DNA of 64,000 bases from Arion vulgaris (lineage: Eukaryota; Mollusca; Gastropoda; Stylommatophora; Arionidae): NCBI GenBank assembly GCA_020796225.1, contig CM036762.1, positions 12,822,414 to 12,886,413 of the forward strand. The letters are read 5' to 3'. The stretch's first letter is position 1, and every line of letters starts with the position of its first letter. Position numbers and translations under genes: made by a program. Below are positions 11,815 through 24,259 of this stretch, one piece after another. The notes under the pieces were generated by a model. The model did not search any database. It had not been told where the DNA came from and saw nothing but the letters and a program-made list of their open reading frames with translations.

Positions 11815-12080
11815 TTTTCTTCTTCTTTTTCGAACGCTCCATATCAACCACCTGTTAACCACTCTGTGTGATTTGTATGAAACTGAGCCTAACAGCGATT
11901 GCACGTTGTGCTATTGGTGCGTCTACATGTAAGCCAGCACATCCGATTTATGCGATGCTTTTTATTTACTAGGGTAGCTTCCTAGGTCCTAATCAGACGC
12001 CTCTTACGACATGCATTGTAGGTTGCAGTGGTACTATTCTTTGCTTCCCTTGCGGGTCCTGGCATCACAGGAGCGAGCTC
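11815..12080 (-). mobile_element. SINE-B2
   Basis: Antisense copy from TTCGAACGCTCCATATC through GCGCTACA and CTAGGGTAGCTTCC to CCCTTGCGGGTCCTGG. Confidence 0.75.
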
Positions 12081-12139
12081 GTTCTAGAAATCTCTTCTTA
12101 TCCTGACACTGTTAGGCAAAACAGGATTGGAGAAAAGAT

Positions 12140-12535
12140 AGAAAGAAGGTTAGAAAACAGAGATGAATACATTTTATATGTCTAGAATGTGGTTTTACAG
12201 AAGAATGATGAGAATCCCATGGATTGCTAAAATGACTAATGTTGAGGTGTTGAATGAGATCAAGACACAGAGAAAGCTTATCATCAATATAAGAAAGAAG
12301 CAGTCATCATTTTTCGGACATGTGATGAGGAAGAGAGGTTTAGAACACATTGTGACAACCGGTAAAATCGAGGATAGACAAGACAGAGGAAGACAGAGAG
12401 AAAATGTTGGATAGCCTGGCTTCATGGCGCGGTAGAGCGTCAACATCTGAGTTGATAGCAAAAAACAACGACCGAGATTGGTGGAGATCCATGATCGCCT
12501 ACGCCAACCGACACGGCACGAGATGATGATGATTA
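12140..12535 (+). pseudogene. LINE 3' end, C-terminal ORF piece
   Basis: MSRMWFYRRMMRIPWIAKMT, then FFGHVMRKRGLEH and, after shifts, DRDWWRSMIAYANRHGT, ending in a GATGATGAT tail. This is the non-LTR C-terminal region. The short insert at 5842 comes from the same family. Confidence 0.75.
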
Positions 12536-12639
12536 GAATATTACAATTATTGATCAAACATTAGACATTGTATTCTTTCAGCAAACGTTTGTACTTTCAA
12601 TAACCGAGTCAGCAGTGTATCAGATGAGTTCAAAGATCA

Positions 12640-12905
12640 CCTGTGTGATACCGGAGCTCGCAAGGGGAGCAACGAATAGTAACACTGCGGCCTACAAGGC
12701 ATGTCGTAATAGGCGACTGAGGTAGGGGCATCTGGAATCTACCGTAGTAAATAAAAAGCGTCACATAAATCGAATGTCCTGATCTACTTGTGGGCGCATA
12801 ACTAACTCAACTTACAATCGCTCTTAGACTCTAATCACATACAAATCACAGAAGTGGTTAACAAGTGGTCTATATGGAGCGTTTGAAGAAGTAGAAGAAG
12901 AAAAT
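12640..12905 (+). mobile_element. SINE-B2
   Basis: Sense copy with GGCATGTCGTAATAGGCGAC, GGGCGCATAACTAAC and the CTATATGGAGCGTTTGAAGA end with a GAAGAAGAA tail. Confidence 0.75.
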
Positions 12906-12909
12906 GTTC

Positions 12910-14145
12910 AACGAGCATCCTGACAACATAGATACGATCATAATTACGCAGTCAACAACGTATAGTAAACAAATTTGGAACATTACTTAACCAAAACAAT
13001 AAACATTTGCATGAAATGATAACGTATGATAACTGAAACATGCAAATTTGGAACATTTGCATGTTTCCGTTATCGTCCATTTGTAAGTGTTTATAATTCG
13101 TCACTCCTGTTGTGTCGTGTTTCTTGATAAAGGCCTTTTTGGTCGAATCGTTGCTGTTTATCGTCACTGTTTCTGTATTTTATAAAACTATAGTAGTTTG
13201 TTTGTACGTGTTTCGCTATTAACCAAAAACAATGTCTCTGAGTTAGTCGTGGTCGAGGAAAGGGGTGACATGACTTTAAGATATGACCTAACATGCAGAC
13301 GTGATGCAAAAACAAACAAACAAAACATGCAAGTGTTATTTATGCGCTGGTATAATATTCCACAACATTTGTCCTTGCGTAAACTTTGAACTGACAAGCT
13401 GGCAAAAATATATGCCTTTCTTGAACTGGCACAACAACTTGAAACACTATTTACAAAACAAGAAGAAGAAAGATTTACTTACAATAATTGTTCTAAAATA
13501 AAATAGTTTAGTAAAGTCAATGAGAAAAAAATGTTCACCTGACAATGTTCAATAAATTGAAAGCACTAGAAAGTTCTAATCTTCAAAAGATGGTAACGAG
13601 TGTATAAACGCGTTATCTTATTATATTAAGTATATGAGAACTAAGGTCATGTCAAAATCCTTCACCGAGGCCGCGTAGATAACCCACAAATACCAAAATA
13701 CGGACCAGTCCAAATCTGCACTGCATATTTGCCTAGCTGAGTTATTTCATGTGGTGGTTTTGCTTGGTACACACGTCAAGTCTTCTCAAACTCTAAGATA
13801 TAACAAGTTAAGTTTACGGTGAGTCTAAATCTCCCTTATTCACTTCCGCCTCACCAGTTTTAATTGTAGTCATTTATTTAAGTGTGACATAAGAAAATTA
13901 ATTGATCAGAGCTATGTTTATGAAAACAAATAGAAAACGACTTCATTGAACATGACGTAACTGTACTTCTAATACACAGGAGAAAAACGTATCACTACCA
14001 ATCTGAACACCCACTCACAATTGCTACAACTAATTACATCATTGCAATTAACATTTTTCGAAGGGAATAATACACTCTACAAACATTTATTCACAACAAG
14101 TTTTGACTATCAAGACTTTATTCTGATAAGACATTAACAAAAGCA
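12910..14145. other. Unique AT-rich stretch, no gene seen
   Basis: ORFs here are short and overlap on both strands without any family signature. A near-repeat of GGAACATTTGCATG-type sequence occurs around 12978-13060. No transposon ends are recognised. Confidence 0.4.
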
Positions 14146-14147
14146 GG

Positions 14148-14440
14148 CGCCCGAGTGGTTACCGGGGACCAAATTTCGGCTTTAAAAAATGGAACCACTG
14201 TTACCTACCACGCATGTCGTAAGAGGCGTCTAAGGTGATTTGGCTGAAATCGGATGCACGTGTCCTAAATGTAGAAGTGTATGCTTTAGGGCCTACCAAA
14301 CCAATGTGCAACGTATACACGTTCTTGGAAAAGATCAAACATATTAAAACAGTGACTTAACAGTGATTTAAACAGTGATTAAAATTGATCGTACAGAACG
14401 AACGCAAAGAAGAAGAACGCAAAGAAGAAGAACGCAAAGA
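14148..14440 (+). mobile_element. SINE-B
   Basis: Sense copy: GGCGCCCGAGTGGTTACCGG head, CGCATGTCGTAAGAGGCGTC, CAACGTATACACGTTCTTGG, then a tail of AACGCAAAGAAGAAG repeated three times. Confidence 0.78.
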
Positions 14441-14869
14441 AGAAGAGAACAAAAGCAAGATATTTATAAGCAATAAAGCTGTAAGCTTTAACAGACACAA
14501 GTTAGTACTATTTATATGTGTTGTGTGAATGTAAACATGTTTGAATCAATGTATATATATGTCACTCTATTAAACTGTACACGTTTCGTATAATCATGTA
14601 CATGGTGATTGACATCACTCGATTAGCTGCGACTGTCAATCAATGTAGTGAACAGACATTGGAGGTCAGGCTGTGAGTGGTGTATTTCTGGAGTAAGTAT
14701 CGACTTAATTAAGCGACGATGTAGTGCCTTCTCTGGTGCACTTTGCTAGAAATATTGATATTGACGACTGATTGTCCCCGTAACTGTTGCAGTCAATTGA
14801 ATCATTTCAGCTAGGCTCACAGCAAGGAATGAGTCTCGATAGTGTAGTGTTTCAAAACATGGGTACAAG

Positions 14870-15118
14870 GGAGTAGGATTGACTTCATTCAACCTAGTTT
14901 CTCCATATCGCTTCGTCCCTATCGGCAGTCATAGAATACCATATTCCGCGAGCATTGCACACAGCACGAACTCCGTAGCTGCATGTACTTCGTAGTTCCT
15001 ACAACAATCCTAGAGATCTCATGAAAAAGTTACACATGTGTCTCAGTTTGTATTCGAACCTAAAACCTTCAGTACGACAGCCACACGACTTAACCATTTC
15101 ATCATTGAGACACCCAGT
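14870..15118 (-). mobile_element. SINE-E
   Basis: Antisense copy of a tRNA-derived family whose sense head is GTGTCTC-GTGGCT with a GTCGAAGG-type box B. The GAACTCCGTAGCTGCATG and ACAACAATCCTAGAGATCTC blocks are shared with 45570 and 55590. Confidence 0.7.
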
Positions 15119-15272
15119 GCAATGTTTAGTTCACTGTATTCATAGGCGTGTAGTTGATAAATAAGTGATATTGTTGTGTTGGAGTGATATATATTTCCTA
15201 TCGTGTCTCATCTGAGATTGACCAAGTATCATTTGGGTACCAGAGAAACATTGCAACCCAAAGGTAGGAGAT

Positions 15273-15476
15273 GATTTTTTAACTGATCCAGAAGCACTTG
15301 AGCTTTCAGCTCTTCGACTCGGTGCCATGAATATCGTAACCCTTCGGTTCGGTGCCACGAACACCGTAAATCTGGAGAACCTGCGACTTTTCTGCCAGCC
15401 CGCGGAATTGAACCCGCTCTCACGGAAAGCTTGTCACCCGTCGTCCATCGCGCTACGAAAACGCTGGGCAGGCGAG
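15273..15476 (-). mobile_element. SINE-A, full-length with TSD
   Basis: Antisense copy with the two GGTGCCA blocks and a GCGGAATTGAACCCGC box B. It is bounded by a 14-bp duplication CAAAGGTAGGAGAT at 15259-15272 and 15477-15490. A poly(A) counterpart is a short T run at the left. Confidence 0.9.
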
Positions 15477-15744
15477 CAAAGGTAGGAGATATGGTGTAAA
15501 ACATTGCACACATTGGGTGTCGTTCGTTGGTCACTGAAACATACTGACCTATCATCGAAATCCCCAAAAACCTTCAAGGTATGAAATTGGATTGTCTACT
15601 TTTAAGCTATCCACAAGAAGCTATAGATAAAATAGCAACACTATTTGCTTTTACTTTTAAACGAAACATTCCACATTTATTTTTACGATTTATTTAAAAG
15701 TGAAAGAGATACAAAAACTACTGGAAAGGGACTAAAAGGTCTGA

Positions 15745-15935
15745 AGTTGAAGGATTGACTACATTGCACTGGGATATACACCATATTCTCGCCCTCTCCA
15801 TAGAAATGGCATGCCATCTGCCGAGAGTATTGCACATAGCACGAAATCTGTAGTTCCGGCAACAACTCTAGTGGTATCTAAAATAAATACACTTGTGAAT
15901 AGAACTGCTTGGTTTCGAACCCACGTCCTTCTGTA
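15745..15935 (-). mobile_element. SINE-E, partial
   Basis: It carries GAAGGATTGACTACATTGCA, ATAGAAATGGCATGCCATCT and the CGAACCCACGTCCTTC head block in antisense. Confidence 0.68.
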
Positions 15936-16054
15936 CAGTAATATATATATCGATATATATATATATTACTGCATGTCCTAATTATTATGTTAGTTACTAA
16001 TTGAGCACAACTAGTTTACCGAAGTCAGCACTGGATTAGTGAAAATCGAAATCA

Positions 16055-16290
16055 TGGCATATCCTTAACAGAACGTTACCATCAACCACAGCAAACAAGT
16101 TGTTTATTTTCTCGGCACCACTTATACTTTCAGTAGTTTGTCATGTAGTTTTCTAGGCGATGATGTCATTTTTACCATTTGTAAAAATCCACGAGATCAT
16201 ATTTGTTTTCAAACTGTCCTCCACAGAGTTTGAACTAGATAATTTTTGGGTTTAAACGATCACACTACCGATAAGTCTACAGCTCAGTTC
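16055..16290 (-). mobile_element. SINE-F
   Basis: Shared blocks with 35755-35975: CGGCACCACTTATACTTTCA, TAAAAATCCACGAGA and GAGTTTGAACTAG, the last in a box-B-like position. It resembles SINE-C in the middle, so the two may share a body. Confidence 0.6.
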
Positions 16291-16741
16291 AACACTAAAT
16301 CAAATTTGTTTCTGATTTTAAGAAACTTTTCAAACGAAATACAAAATTACACTGTAACACTAAATCAAATTTGTTTTGATTTTAAGAAGCTTTTCAAACG
16401 AAATAAAAAACATTACACTGATTAATCTTAAATTTGTTTCATTGCTGACATTAACATTTTAAAAACAAATAATATTTGTTTGCATGCATATCTCTGAACT
16501 GATAAAAGAGATATCAGAGATGTTGGTTTCAAGGACATGTATCGATAACATGAATCCGGTTAGATGCAATCTCTTAATCGATGACGTGCAAGTTTTCTTT
16601 CCTGACAAAGTAGGCGTAGTTCGACGATTTTTCTGTTGGTATATTTACATGAATCAATGATATAATTTCACAATAATTACATTTGAATATATTGTTTGCT
16701 GTATTATACGTACGTGTTTTATAAAAAGGTGAGTATATGTA

Positions 16742-16747
<6 letters not shown>

Positions 16748-16779
<32 letters not shown>
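16748..16779. repeat. (TA)n microsatellite
   Basis: An uninterrupted TA run. Similar runs lie at 17143-17182, 27089-27108, 62179-62221 and 62427-62442. Confidence 0.95.
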
Positions 16780-16782
<3 letters not shown>

Positions 16783-16783
<1 letters not shown>

Positions 16784-16992
16784 TATATTGCTCTTGTTAA
16801 GTTAAACGTTACATAAAGCCTGTAAGTATTTTTTAACATCGCTCTATCCTGGACAACTCGCACAATATGCTGTATGGAACTAAGTTCGATATTGATCGCA
16901 TACCTCCGCAAGTTTGCTTCACAGTTTCCATAGGGTGTCTTTAATTTCTTTCCTTTCCAACTCAAATGCCTGCTTTGTACTTCTTTGATCAT
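16783..16992 (-). pseudogene. LINE C-terminal fragment
   Basis: EVQSRHLSWKGKKLKTPYGN, then VVQDRAMLKNTYRLYVTFNL resembles the basic tail and AQDR-x-W-x-NYLQALC ending seen at 27330 and 43850. Truncated and degenerate. Confidence 0.6.
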
Positions 16993-17140
16993 TTCTTCTC
17001 AGAGTATGCCCAACATTTTTCAATTTCTCTTTTTATAAAAGTTGTTACTAGTTGTTTAGCAAAAACTTCTCTGATTTCGAAACTTCTCCTAAATTTGTCC
17101 CATTTCCTGGGACCAAATGACATCAATGTGTGACTATGTA

Positions 17141-17185
<45 letters not shown>

Positions 17186-17351
17186 AAATATCTCTCAGAC
17201 TGAGATGATATGAAAGTGTTGCAAACATAAACGTGTCGATAGGAGCATCACATAAACCAAAGTTGAACCAGCTGAAGCTGAGAACATTGTGATGTGTCAG
17301 ACATACTCTGTGAAAGAAATAATCGACGGTCACTAGAGAAACACTTAAGTG

Positions 17352-18265
17352 GAACCCGCAAGGTACACGACAAAAGGCACGCCTTAATCAAACATGAAGG
17401 CGAAGTCTTCTTGTGAAACTGAAGGAGGGTAGACTATCCATGGAAGCCATAAAGAAAACTGTCAGAGACTTGAAAAAAGTGTAGCACAACTGGTGAAGCA
17501 CTATGCTTCTCGAGGAACGGAGAGGAATAAATTAACATTAACTCTACACAAAAGCACGCCTTAATCAAACATGAAGGCGAATCTTCTATGTAAACTGAAG
17601 GAGGGTAGACTATCCATGGAGCATAAAGAAAACTGTCAGAGACTTGAAAAAAGTGTAGCACAACTGGTGAGACACTATGCTTCTCGAGGAACGGAGAGGA
17701 ATAAATTAACATTAACTCGGTACACGACAAAAGGCACGCCTTAATCAGACATGAAGGCGAAGTCTTCTTGTGAAACTGAAGGAGGGTAGACTATCCATGG
17801 AAGCCATAAAGAAAACTGTCAGAGACTTGAAAAAAGTGTAGCACAACTGGTGAAGCACTATGCTTCTCGAGGAACGGAGAGGAATAAATTAACATTAACT
17901 CGGTACACGACAAAAGGCACGCCTTAATCAGACATGAAGGCGAAGTCTTCTTGTGAAACTGAAGGAGGGTAGACTATCCATGGAAGCCATAAAGAAAACT
18001 GTCAGAGACTTGAAAAAAGTGTAGCACAACTGGTGAAGCACTATGCTTCTCGAGGAACGGAGAGGAATAAATTAACATTAACTCGGTACAAGACAAAAGG
18101 CACGCCTTAATCAGACATGAAGGCGAAGTCTTCTTGTGAAACTGAAGGAGGGTAGACTATCCATGGAAGCCATAAAGAAAACTGTCAGAGACTTGAAAAA
18201 AGTGTAGCACAACTGGTGAAGCACTATGCTTCTCGAGGAACGGAGAGGAATAAATTAACATTAAG
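17352..18265 (+). repeat. 183-bp satellite, five units
   Basis: Units of about 183 bases start near GGTACACGACAAAAGGCACG and end GAATAAATTAACATTAACTC. The last three are nearly identical, while the second is shorter with deletions. A short frame, KLKEGRLSMEAIKKTVRDLK, recurs in every unit but is closed by stops on both sides. The source is not recognised. Confidence 0.95.
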
Positions 18266-18900
18266 CTCTGTGAGAAGATTGGAAAGCTTCTTGTATATTT
18301 GAACACTTTTTTTAAATTTGAACTCATAATTTATTTTCACATTTAGGTCAAGATGTCCGTATGTCATGAAGACTTATTCTCTATATCCTAATATTAATGA
18401 CTTTAACACTAAGTTAATTGGACTATTTGTCTTAAGGGCTCATGCTAAAGGATTTTTCAACTTTCTTATCTCTCAGTAAAATTAGGTGATACATAGCAGT
18501 TACCACTAGGTTGGTCTAAAATGGAAATTTATATATCTTTCGCAATAATAAATTATCGGGTTGCCATGGAAACAGCAGCCATCTTGGATTGTAAATAATG
18601 TCATACAGTCTCCAAGCAGAGTTAAATAAATAACATTAGCAATTATTTTCGACTGCACAGCCTAAATTTACCAATATTCTTTCCCGCTGAGAACTTTGAT
18701 TTGTCCTGTAACATGTAACTGATCTCTGGGGGTGCAACGAATAAGACCTACCAAATTCACGGCCAAAATAAGGACCCACTGGTTCATTAAAAAATTCATA
18801 TAAATTTATTTGCTTGAGAAAGGTGGATTTTCTGTTGTCTAGTCCCTTCAATATTAATAGATATATATCAAAGCCAAATCTCATTTTTTTCGCGGTGCAA
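18265..18900. other. Unique AT-rich stretch
   Basis: Between the satellite and the next LINE I see no repeat partner or exon. Confidence 0.4.
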
Positions 18901-18904
18901 AACG

Positions 18905-19880
18905 TACATTACCCACATTAACGAAATTTACAAATGGGAGAAAACTGCATTTAAAAAATTTAATGTGAAGAGAGGAGTGAGACAAGGATGCATACTGTCA
19001 CCAAGCCTATTTAACATCTACACAGAGAAAATCTTCAAACAACTAGAGGGAATGCCAGGACTCAAGATCAATGGAAAAATAATAAATAACTTAAGATATG
19101 CAGATGACACAGTATTGGTAGCAGAAAATGAACAAGATCTACAAGAATTAGTGGACCAATTGGACAGAACTAGCAAGGAATATGGATTAGACATTAACAT
19201 ACAGAAAACAAAAACTATGGTAATCAACAAGGAAATGGAAAAACCTAAAATGAATATAAAAATACATGGAGAATTACTACATCAAGTAAAAAGCTTCTTA
19301 TATCTCGTCAGATGATAACAGATGATGGCAGATGTATAACAGAAATTAAAAGAGAATAGGAATGGACAAGGATAATTTCAATAGTATGAGAAAGTTACTG
19401 ACATCCAAACAAATCACAAACAGGCTAAAAATTAGAATGATCAAATGCTATATATATCCTATATTAATGTATGGCTCGGAAACATGGACAATGAACAAGC
19501 AGTTAGAAGACAGAATTGATGCATTTGAGATGTGGATATATAGAAGAATAGGCAGAGTTTCATGGACAGAAAAACAGACAAATAAACAAGTTTTAGGAAA
19601 ACTAGGCATGAAGAAACAATTATTAAGAAAATAAAATTCAGACAAGTAAAGTATTTTGGGCACATAAAAGGCATGACACCATGATAAAACATTTACTAGA
19701 GGGGAAAGTTGAGGGAGAAGAGCAAGAGGAAGACCGAGAGATAAGTGGGAGGGAAACTTTAGGAAATGGACAGGTTACAGTCTGGCAGTGTGCAACACCA
19801 AGGCGAAAGACAGAGGATGCTGGAGATTCATTGCAGCCAACCTTCGATGTGGAGACGGCACCTGATGATGATGAATGTGA
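18905..19880 (+). pseudogene. RTE-like LINE, best-preserved RT fragment
   Basis: It encodes KRGVRQGCILSPSLFNIYTE, NNLRYADDTVLVAENEQDLQ with the YADD catalytic box, LDINIQKTKTMVIN, then after a shift RMIKCYIYPILMYGSETWTM and MWIYRRIGRVSWTEKQTNKQ, KYFGHIKG and a Glu/Arg-rich end. The order is that of RTE/BovB-type RT and C-terminus. It has 5' truncation, at least two frameshifts and a GATGATGATGAATG tail. Confidence 0.85.
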
Positions 19881-19884
19881 ATTC

Positions 19885-20690
19885 AGTCTAAATTGTCAAA
19901 GAAATCGTCCGTTACAGCATACAGTCATTGCCTAGCCTAATTAAATCTAAAATATTTGTTAGTACTCAGATCAAGCTTTACAATGATATATAACACGATT
20001 TAGTTTATTGAACTCCATATACTGTATCTAGAGACCAAACAAAGACAATTGTAGACATTTTCTATCAAGAATTTTTAGAGGGTAAATTCACTATTCTTTG
20101 CTCCCATAAAGAGGGTTCAACGGTAATTTTGAAGCATATTTCGTGATCACAAATAAAAACTGTTTGTGTAATTTGATAGTAGAGATGCAATACTAATATA
20201 ATATGATGAATTTCAAAAATCTATATCCGGAGGCTAAATGATCCAATCGTCTGTAGCATGGTGCCTTAATATTATTTATTTATAGTCTCTGCTTATAAGG
20301 AAGACTTTAATACCGTAGAACTATGGCTATTAATTATGCTTTGTGTCAGTCGTGTTTTTAAGTACAGACTTGAGCGCTATTTAAAGCATTGCAACGCTGT
20401 TTATTAGTTGATGTTAACGTTAAGATTCTTTGAATATATTTCCAATATAATATTTGTGATATTTATGTGACTTCATGAAAATGGATACATGCAAATTAGT
20501 TGAGTTTGGAGAAAGTTGTGAACAAGGTAACACACTGTTTTCTTGTTCACTAAAGCTTACAGCGGTTTAACTTAGATCGTTATTGGTTATTGGTTATTGG
20601 TTACTAAACTGACGTCATTGCACTCCGGGCAGACCCATAGGTGCTCAGTCTCCCCAACAGATATCGAAGAGTATGAACACTTAGATCATC
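19885..20690. other. Unique AT-rich stretch
   Basis: Only a three-unit GTTATTGGTTATTGG run (about 20580-20605) stands out. No gene seen. Confidence 0.4.
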
Positions 20691-20769
20691 TGTCTACATT
20701 GTTGTTATATTCAAGGGGAAACTATCACATCTTGTATTTTTGTTACGCTCGTCTGCTATGAGTCAGGCT

Positions 20770-21030
20770 TTAACATGGCGGTCTCACTGATTTTTGCGTT
20801 AAGGTTTGCTTTCCGCATCACCAGTGTCCCTCGAAATACAGGCGAGTATTACTTCAACTTTAGAGGCACTTGTAATTTAGATCCTCACTTAGTGGATGAA
20901 TTAACTTGTAGCAAAACCACGTATCGTGTACACACCGATAACTTGTGTTTCAATCTAGCCTCGCACATCGTAATCTCCAAGACACATGATCCCTCTCGTC
21001 AAGTGTTATCGACTTCGATATCAGTGACAC
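20770..21030 (+). repeat. Unclassified dispersed repeat, copy 2
   Basis: Partner of 2041-2340. It holds a 121-residue open frame at 20775, but its relative is not open, so coding is unlikely. Confidence 0.5.
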
Positions 21031-21229
21031 GACATCTTCTTTTTGTTTTTGTCTTGGTTACCCCATACCATATCTGTTATTTTTCTACTATGATTCTTGC
21101 TGCCCTGTCTTGTTTAGACAACAAATGTTACTTCTCATAATATGCTATTACCGAATCTAGACAAGAAATATCAAAGTAGCAATTGTTTCTCTAATTAAAA
21201 GAATCAAGGTTTGATTCTAGTTCTTCATC

Positions 21230-21390
21230 TTCTTTGGTTTTGTTCTTTTACTACCAATTTTAATCACTCTTTGTGATATGTTTGATCTTTGCCAAGAACG
21301 TGTATACTTTGTACATTGGTTTGGTAGGCCCCTAAACACATAGACTTCTACACCTTTAAAACATGTGCATTCGATTTCAGCCAATTGATT
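21230..21390 (-). mobile_element. SINE-B, partial
   Basis: Antisense 3' half: TTTTAATCACTCTTTGTGAT, GCCAAGAACGTGTATAC and GGTTTGGTAGGCCCCTAAAC. Confidence 0.72.
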
Positions 21391-21511
21391 CTAGTTAAAT
21401 TAATAAATGTTGTTCTTGTTAACGAGTCCCATAACTGCTTCTCATCAAGACAGTCTTCATATTTCATGTTCAACTCTCCCAACTGTTTGTTGGTTTTTAT
21501 ACAGAGATATC

Positions 21512-21765
21512 GCCCGTGTGGGGCCGGGGCCCGCAAGGGAAGCAAAGAATAGTACCACTGCAACCTATAATGCATGTTGTAGGAGGCGCCCGATGTAGGC
21601 CCTATGGATGCTACACTAGTAAATAAAAAGCAGGGCATAAATCGGATGTGCTGGCCTACTTGTAGGCGCATAACTGGCACAGCGAACAATCGCTCTTAGG
21701 CTCAAATCACATACAAATCACACAGAGTGGTTAACAAGTGGTCGTTCGAAGAAGAAGAAAATACA
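21512..21765 (+). mobile_element. SINE-B2
   Basis: Sense copy beginning GCCCGTGTGGGGCCGGGGCC with box-like CAAGGGAAGC, through GGCGCATAACTGGCACAGCG to a GAAGAAGAAG tail. Confidence 0.78.
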
Positions 21766-22029
21766 TTTATTTTTGGGCAAGTGTTGTGTCTGTTTGAAAT
21801 CCATGCCTTGAATATCAAAAACGACAATTTGTTTCATAAATGAATATTGTCTATCAAGGTTCTCCAACCTTCTGAAGTTTACGTGAATCTACTGTCCTGA
21901 ACAAGCGAGTTTGCGCTGTAGTTTAAGAGCAGACAAACTTAAATTAACTGTACCGATCATCGGTGAGTTGAAGAGGGGAATGACAACACAGCGGCTTATG
22001 TTGAATATTCACAGTGTTTGATGGGGCTT

Positions 22030-22450
22030 GAAATTACAGCATGGAAAATCAAGACTATACGTCTGATGAACAAAACAAGAAGTACGTGTAACAAACGAGT
22101 AACGGGAATCATCTGCATCAGAGAACATGAACACAGATGTGTCAATTCAGGAAGTTATTATATCGGCTAAATAACTTTGGAAAAAATGCAACCAACGTGC
22201 AACTTTTTAAAGTACCTTAGAAAACACGGGACAAAGGAGGAGACAAATGTATACATCGTTTAAGACAAAAAACGTCAACTGAAATATTTTGGTCTCATTA
22301 AACGTTTGAGTGTTTTTTTAGAAAACAATAAAGAAAGGATGGCTCCTGGATGTCGACCCAGAGGAATCTGCTTGAAGAATCAAGTTTTCAGGCATGCTGA
22401 TATTACAATGACTTTCTACAATGGAGGTTCCATATAAAAAGAATACACGA
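22030..22450 (+). pseudogene. Decayed LINE C-terminal region
   Basis: Fragments QLKYFGLIKRLS and a GRRPRG-like basic motif (around 22360) in several frames match the KYFGHIKR then GRPRGRPRKR order of other LINE tails here. Low integrity. Confidence 0.45.
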
Positions 22451-22609
22451 TCTCATGACACAATAGATGTATTGATGGAATGCGAGACGATATAGTCTTC
22501 TACTTTAGAGATCTTCAAACTTCGAGAAACGCTGAAAAATAAAGAACTGTTTCACTCAAAAAGCTGATGTTTTTAAGCCATCAGTAGGCTTTCCGATTGG
22601 GGTGATCAT

Positions 22610-22895
22610 GTTCTTCTTCTAGAGCGCTCCATATCGACCACTTCTGAAACCACTCTTTGTGAGTTATATGTGATCTGAGTCTAAAAGCGATGGATTGTAC
22701 GTTGTGCTAGTTATGCGCCTACAAGTAAGTCAGCACATCCGATTTCTACGAAAGCTTTTATTTATTCTATGGGTAGCTTCCCTATTTCCTGCTCGCACTT
22801 TTTCAAATTAGTCGCCTCTTACGACATGCCTTGTACATCGCAGTGTTACTATTCTTTGCTCTCCTTGAGAGCCCTGGTAACAACGGGCGAAAATC
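22610..22895 (-). mobile_element. SINE-B2
   Basis: Antisense copy with GAGCGCTCCATATCGACCAC, TATGCGCCTACAAGTAAGTC and CGCCTCTTACGACATGCC. Confidence 0.75.
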
Positions 22896-23369
22896 ATGTG
22901 ATTTTTGTTAACGTTGGTCTGATAATTATTATTTGATCAAACTTCTATCAGAGAGATGAAGTTGTCATGTCCGGTGTTTCTTCCACTCGCACGAGATTGA
23001 CCTGCCTTCATCCATGCATCTTCTTTATTTACCATACACAACTTGGGCTCTTCCTCTTCAATTCAGTAACACGTAATACGTTATGTTTTACAAGCGGTGA
23101 TGTTTACAGTTGTTTATATACACACAGTGATACTGATGTACCAGGAGAGAAAATAATAGGAGAGGCCAGTGGGACCTACGCGATAACCACATGTCGTTTG
23201 ACAATGGAGGTACGGACTGTTACAGAGGCGGTGACGTAGTTGGCATCTCATGAGTTCGCTCGTGTTTTTATACTCAGTGACTCCATGAGTATGATTCATA
23301 AAGTCGAAACAGGAATGCAAGCGCAAATGGCTGAGAGATTACCCAGGGCATGAAAAGGACGATGCATAG

Positions 23370-23860
23370 TTCATAGTTCATAAGTACGGTTCCAACTTCA
23401 CTGCAACGGGTCACCCCATAATTGCTCCGTTCCTGTGCCAATAAAAACCACACGAAATGCTAACAACTATGAAATGTTTCCTGTGTGAACTAATTCCAGA
23501 ATGAAACAGCCGCGTACCGCCACAAAAACAACATGCACCGCATAAAATGCATATGGCCGTCGCTAATGTAGCAACATAAAACTGTTCATCACTTGAATTG
23601 CAATTCTTGTTGAAGGGAACATCAATCACGACAAAATCCAGCTTTCTGCACTCGCAATATAACTGCATACGGCAGATTGAGCTTGTTCGTCATAACCGCT
23701 GTCCGCCATTTTCTGAATACACACAACAAACGCACAAAAGCATTCCATGTAACAGTCATAGCTCACAGCGTTGCTCAAGCACTAACTCAGTAGCTCGGCA
23801 AACGAAAACGGAAAATACCCTACCAAACATGTCGGAAATGCGCTAGCAAAGTCGTGTTCG
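23370..23860 (-). repeat. Dispersed LINE-derived segment, copy 1
   Basis: It shares blocks in inverted orientation with 53140-53640: GGGTCACCCCATAATTGCTC, AATGCATATGG-type and ATCACGACAAAATCCAGCTT. The partner sits next to an RNase H-like remnant, so this is probably part of the same LINE family. Confidence 0.55.
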
Positions 23861-23879
23861 GAATCAAACAGTTATGACT

Positions 23880-24225
23880 CTGAATGGCCCTCCGCATTCC
23901 GCCATTGCTGGCCAGATTTTTCACCAACTAAGTGGAGAGGAATAGGTTGTCATGTTTCGTCTACGTATAGGTCACAATAATCTGAGGTACCATCTGTTTA
24001 ACACGTATAAAATAGTCCCATCTGACATATGTACATGTGGCACCAGCAAGATGACAGAGACACACATACTGCAAGAATGTCAAACATACACGGAACAGAG
24101 AGAAAACACATGGCCAATCCCCATATCAGTCCAAGACAAGCTTTATGGAGATGTGCATAGACTCCGGTTGACCACTAAGTACTTTAAAAGTATACAAATC
24201 GATGTCTGAAAACGTTGGAAGAAGA
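23880..24225 (+). pseudogene. LINE RNase H distal tail
   Basis: MFRLRIGHNNLRYHLFNTY, then CTCGTSKMTETHILQECQTY form the post-RNase H Cys/His segment (FRLRTGHNxL, CxCG, HxLxxC) of RNase H-bearing non-LTR elements, ending in a GAAGAAGAAGAA tail. Confidence 0.78.
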
Positions 24226-24259
24226 AGAAGAAACAGGAATGGTGAGACGAAACGGGGTG

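Noticed and set aside
17434..17730. 98-residue minus-strand ORF with an internal repeat
   Set aside because: It spans the 183-bp satellite and is only open because two units are joined by a deletion.
20775..21140. 121-residue ORF as a host gene
   Set aside because: The related repeat at 2041-2340 is not open, and there is no domain or splice structure.
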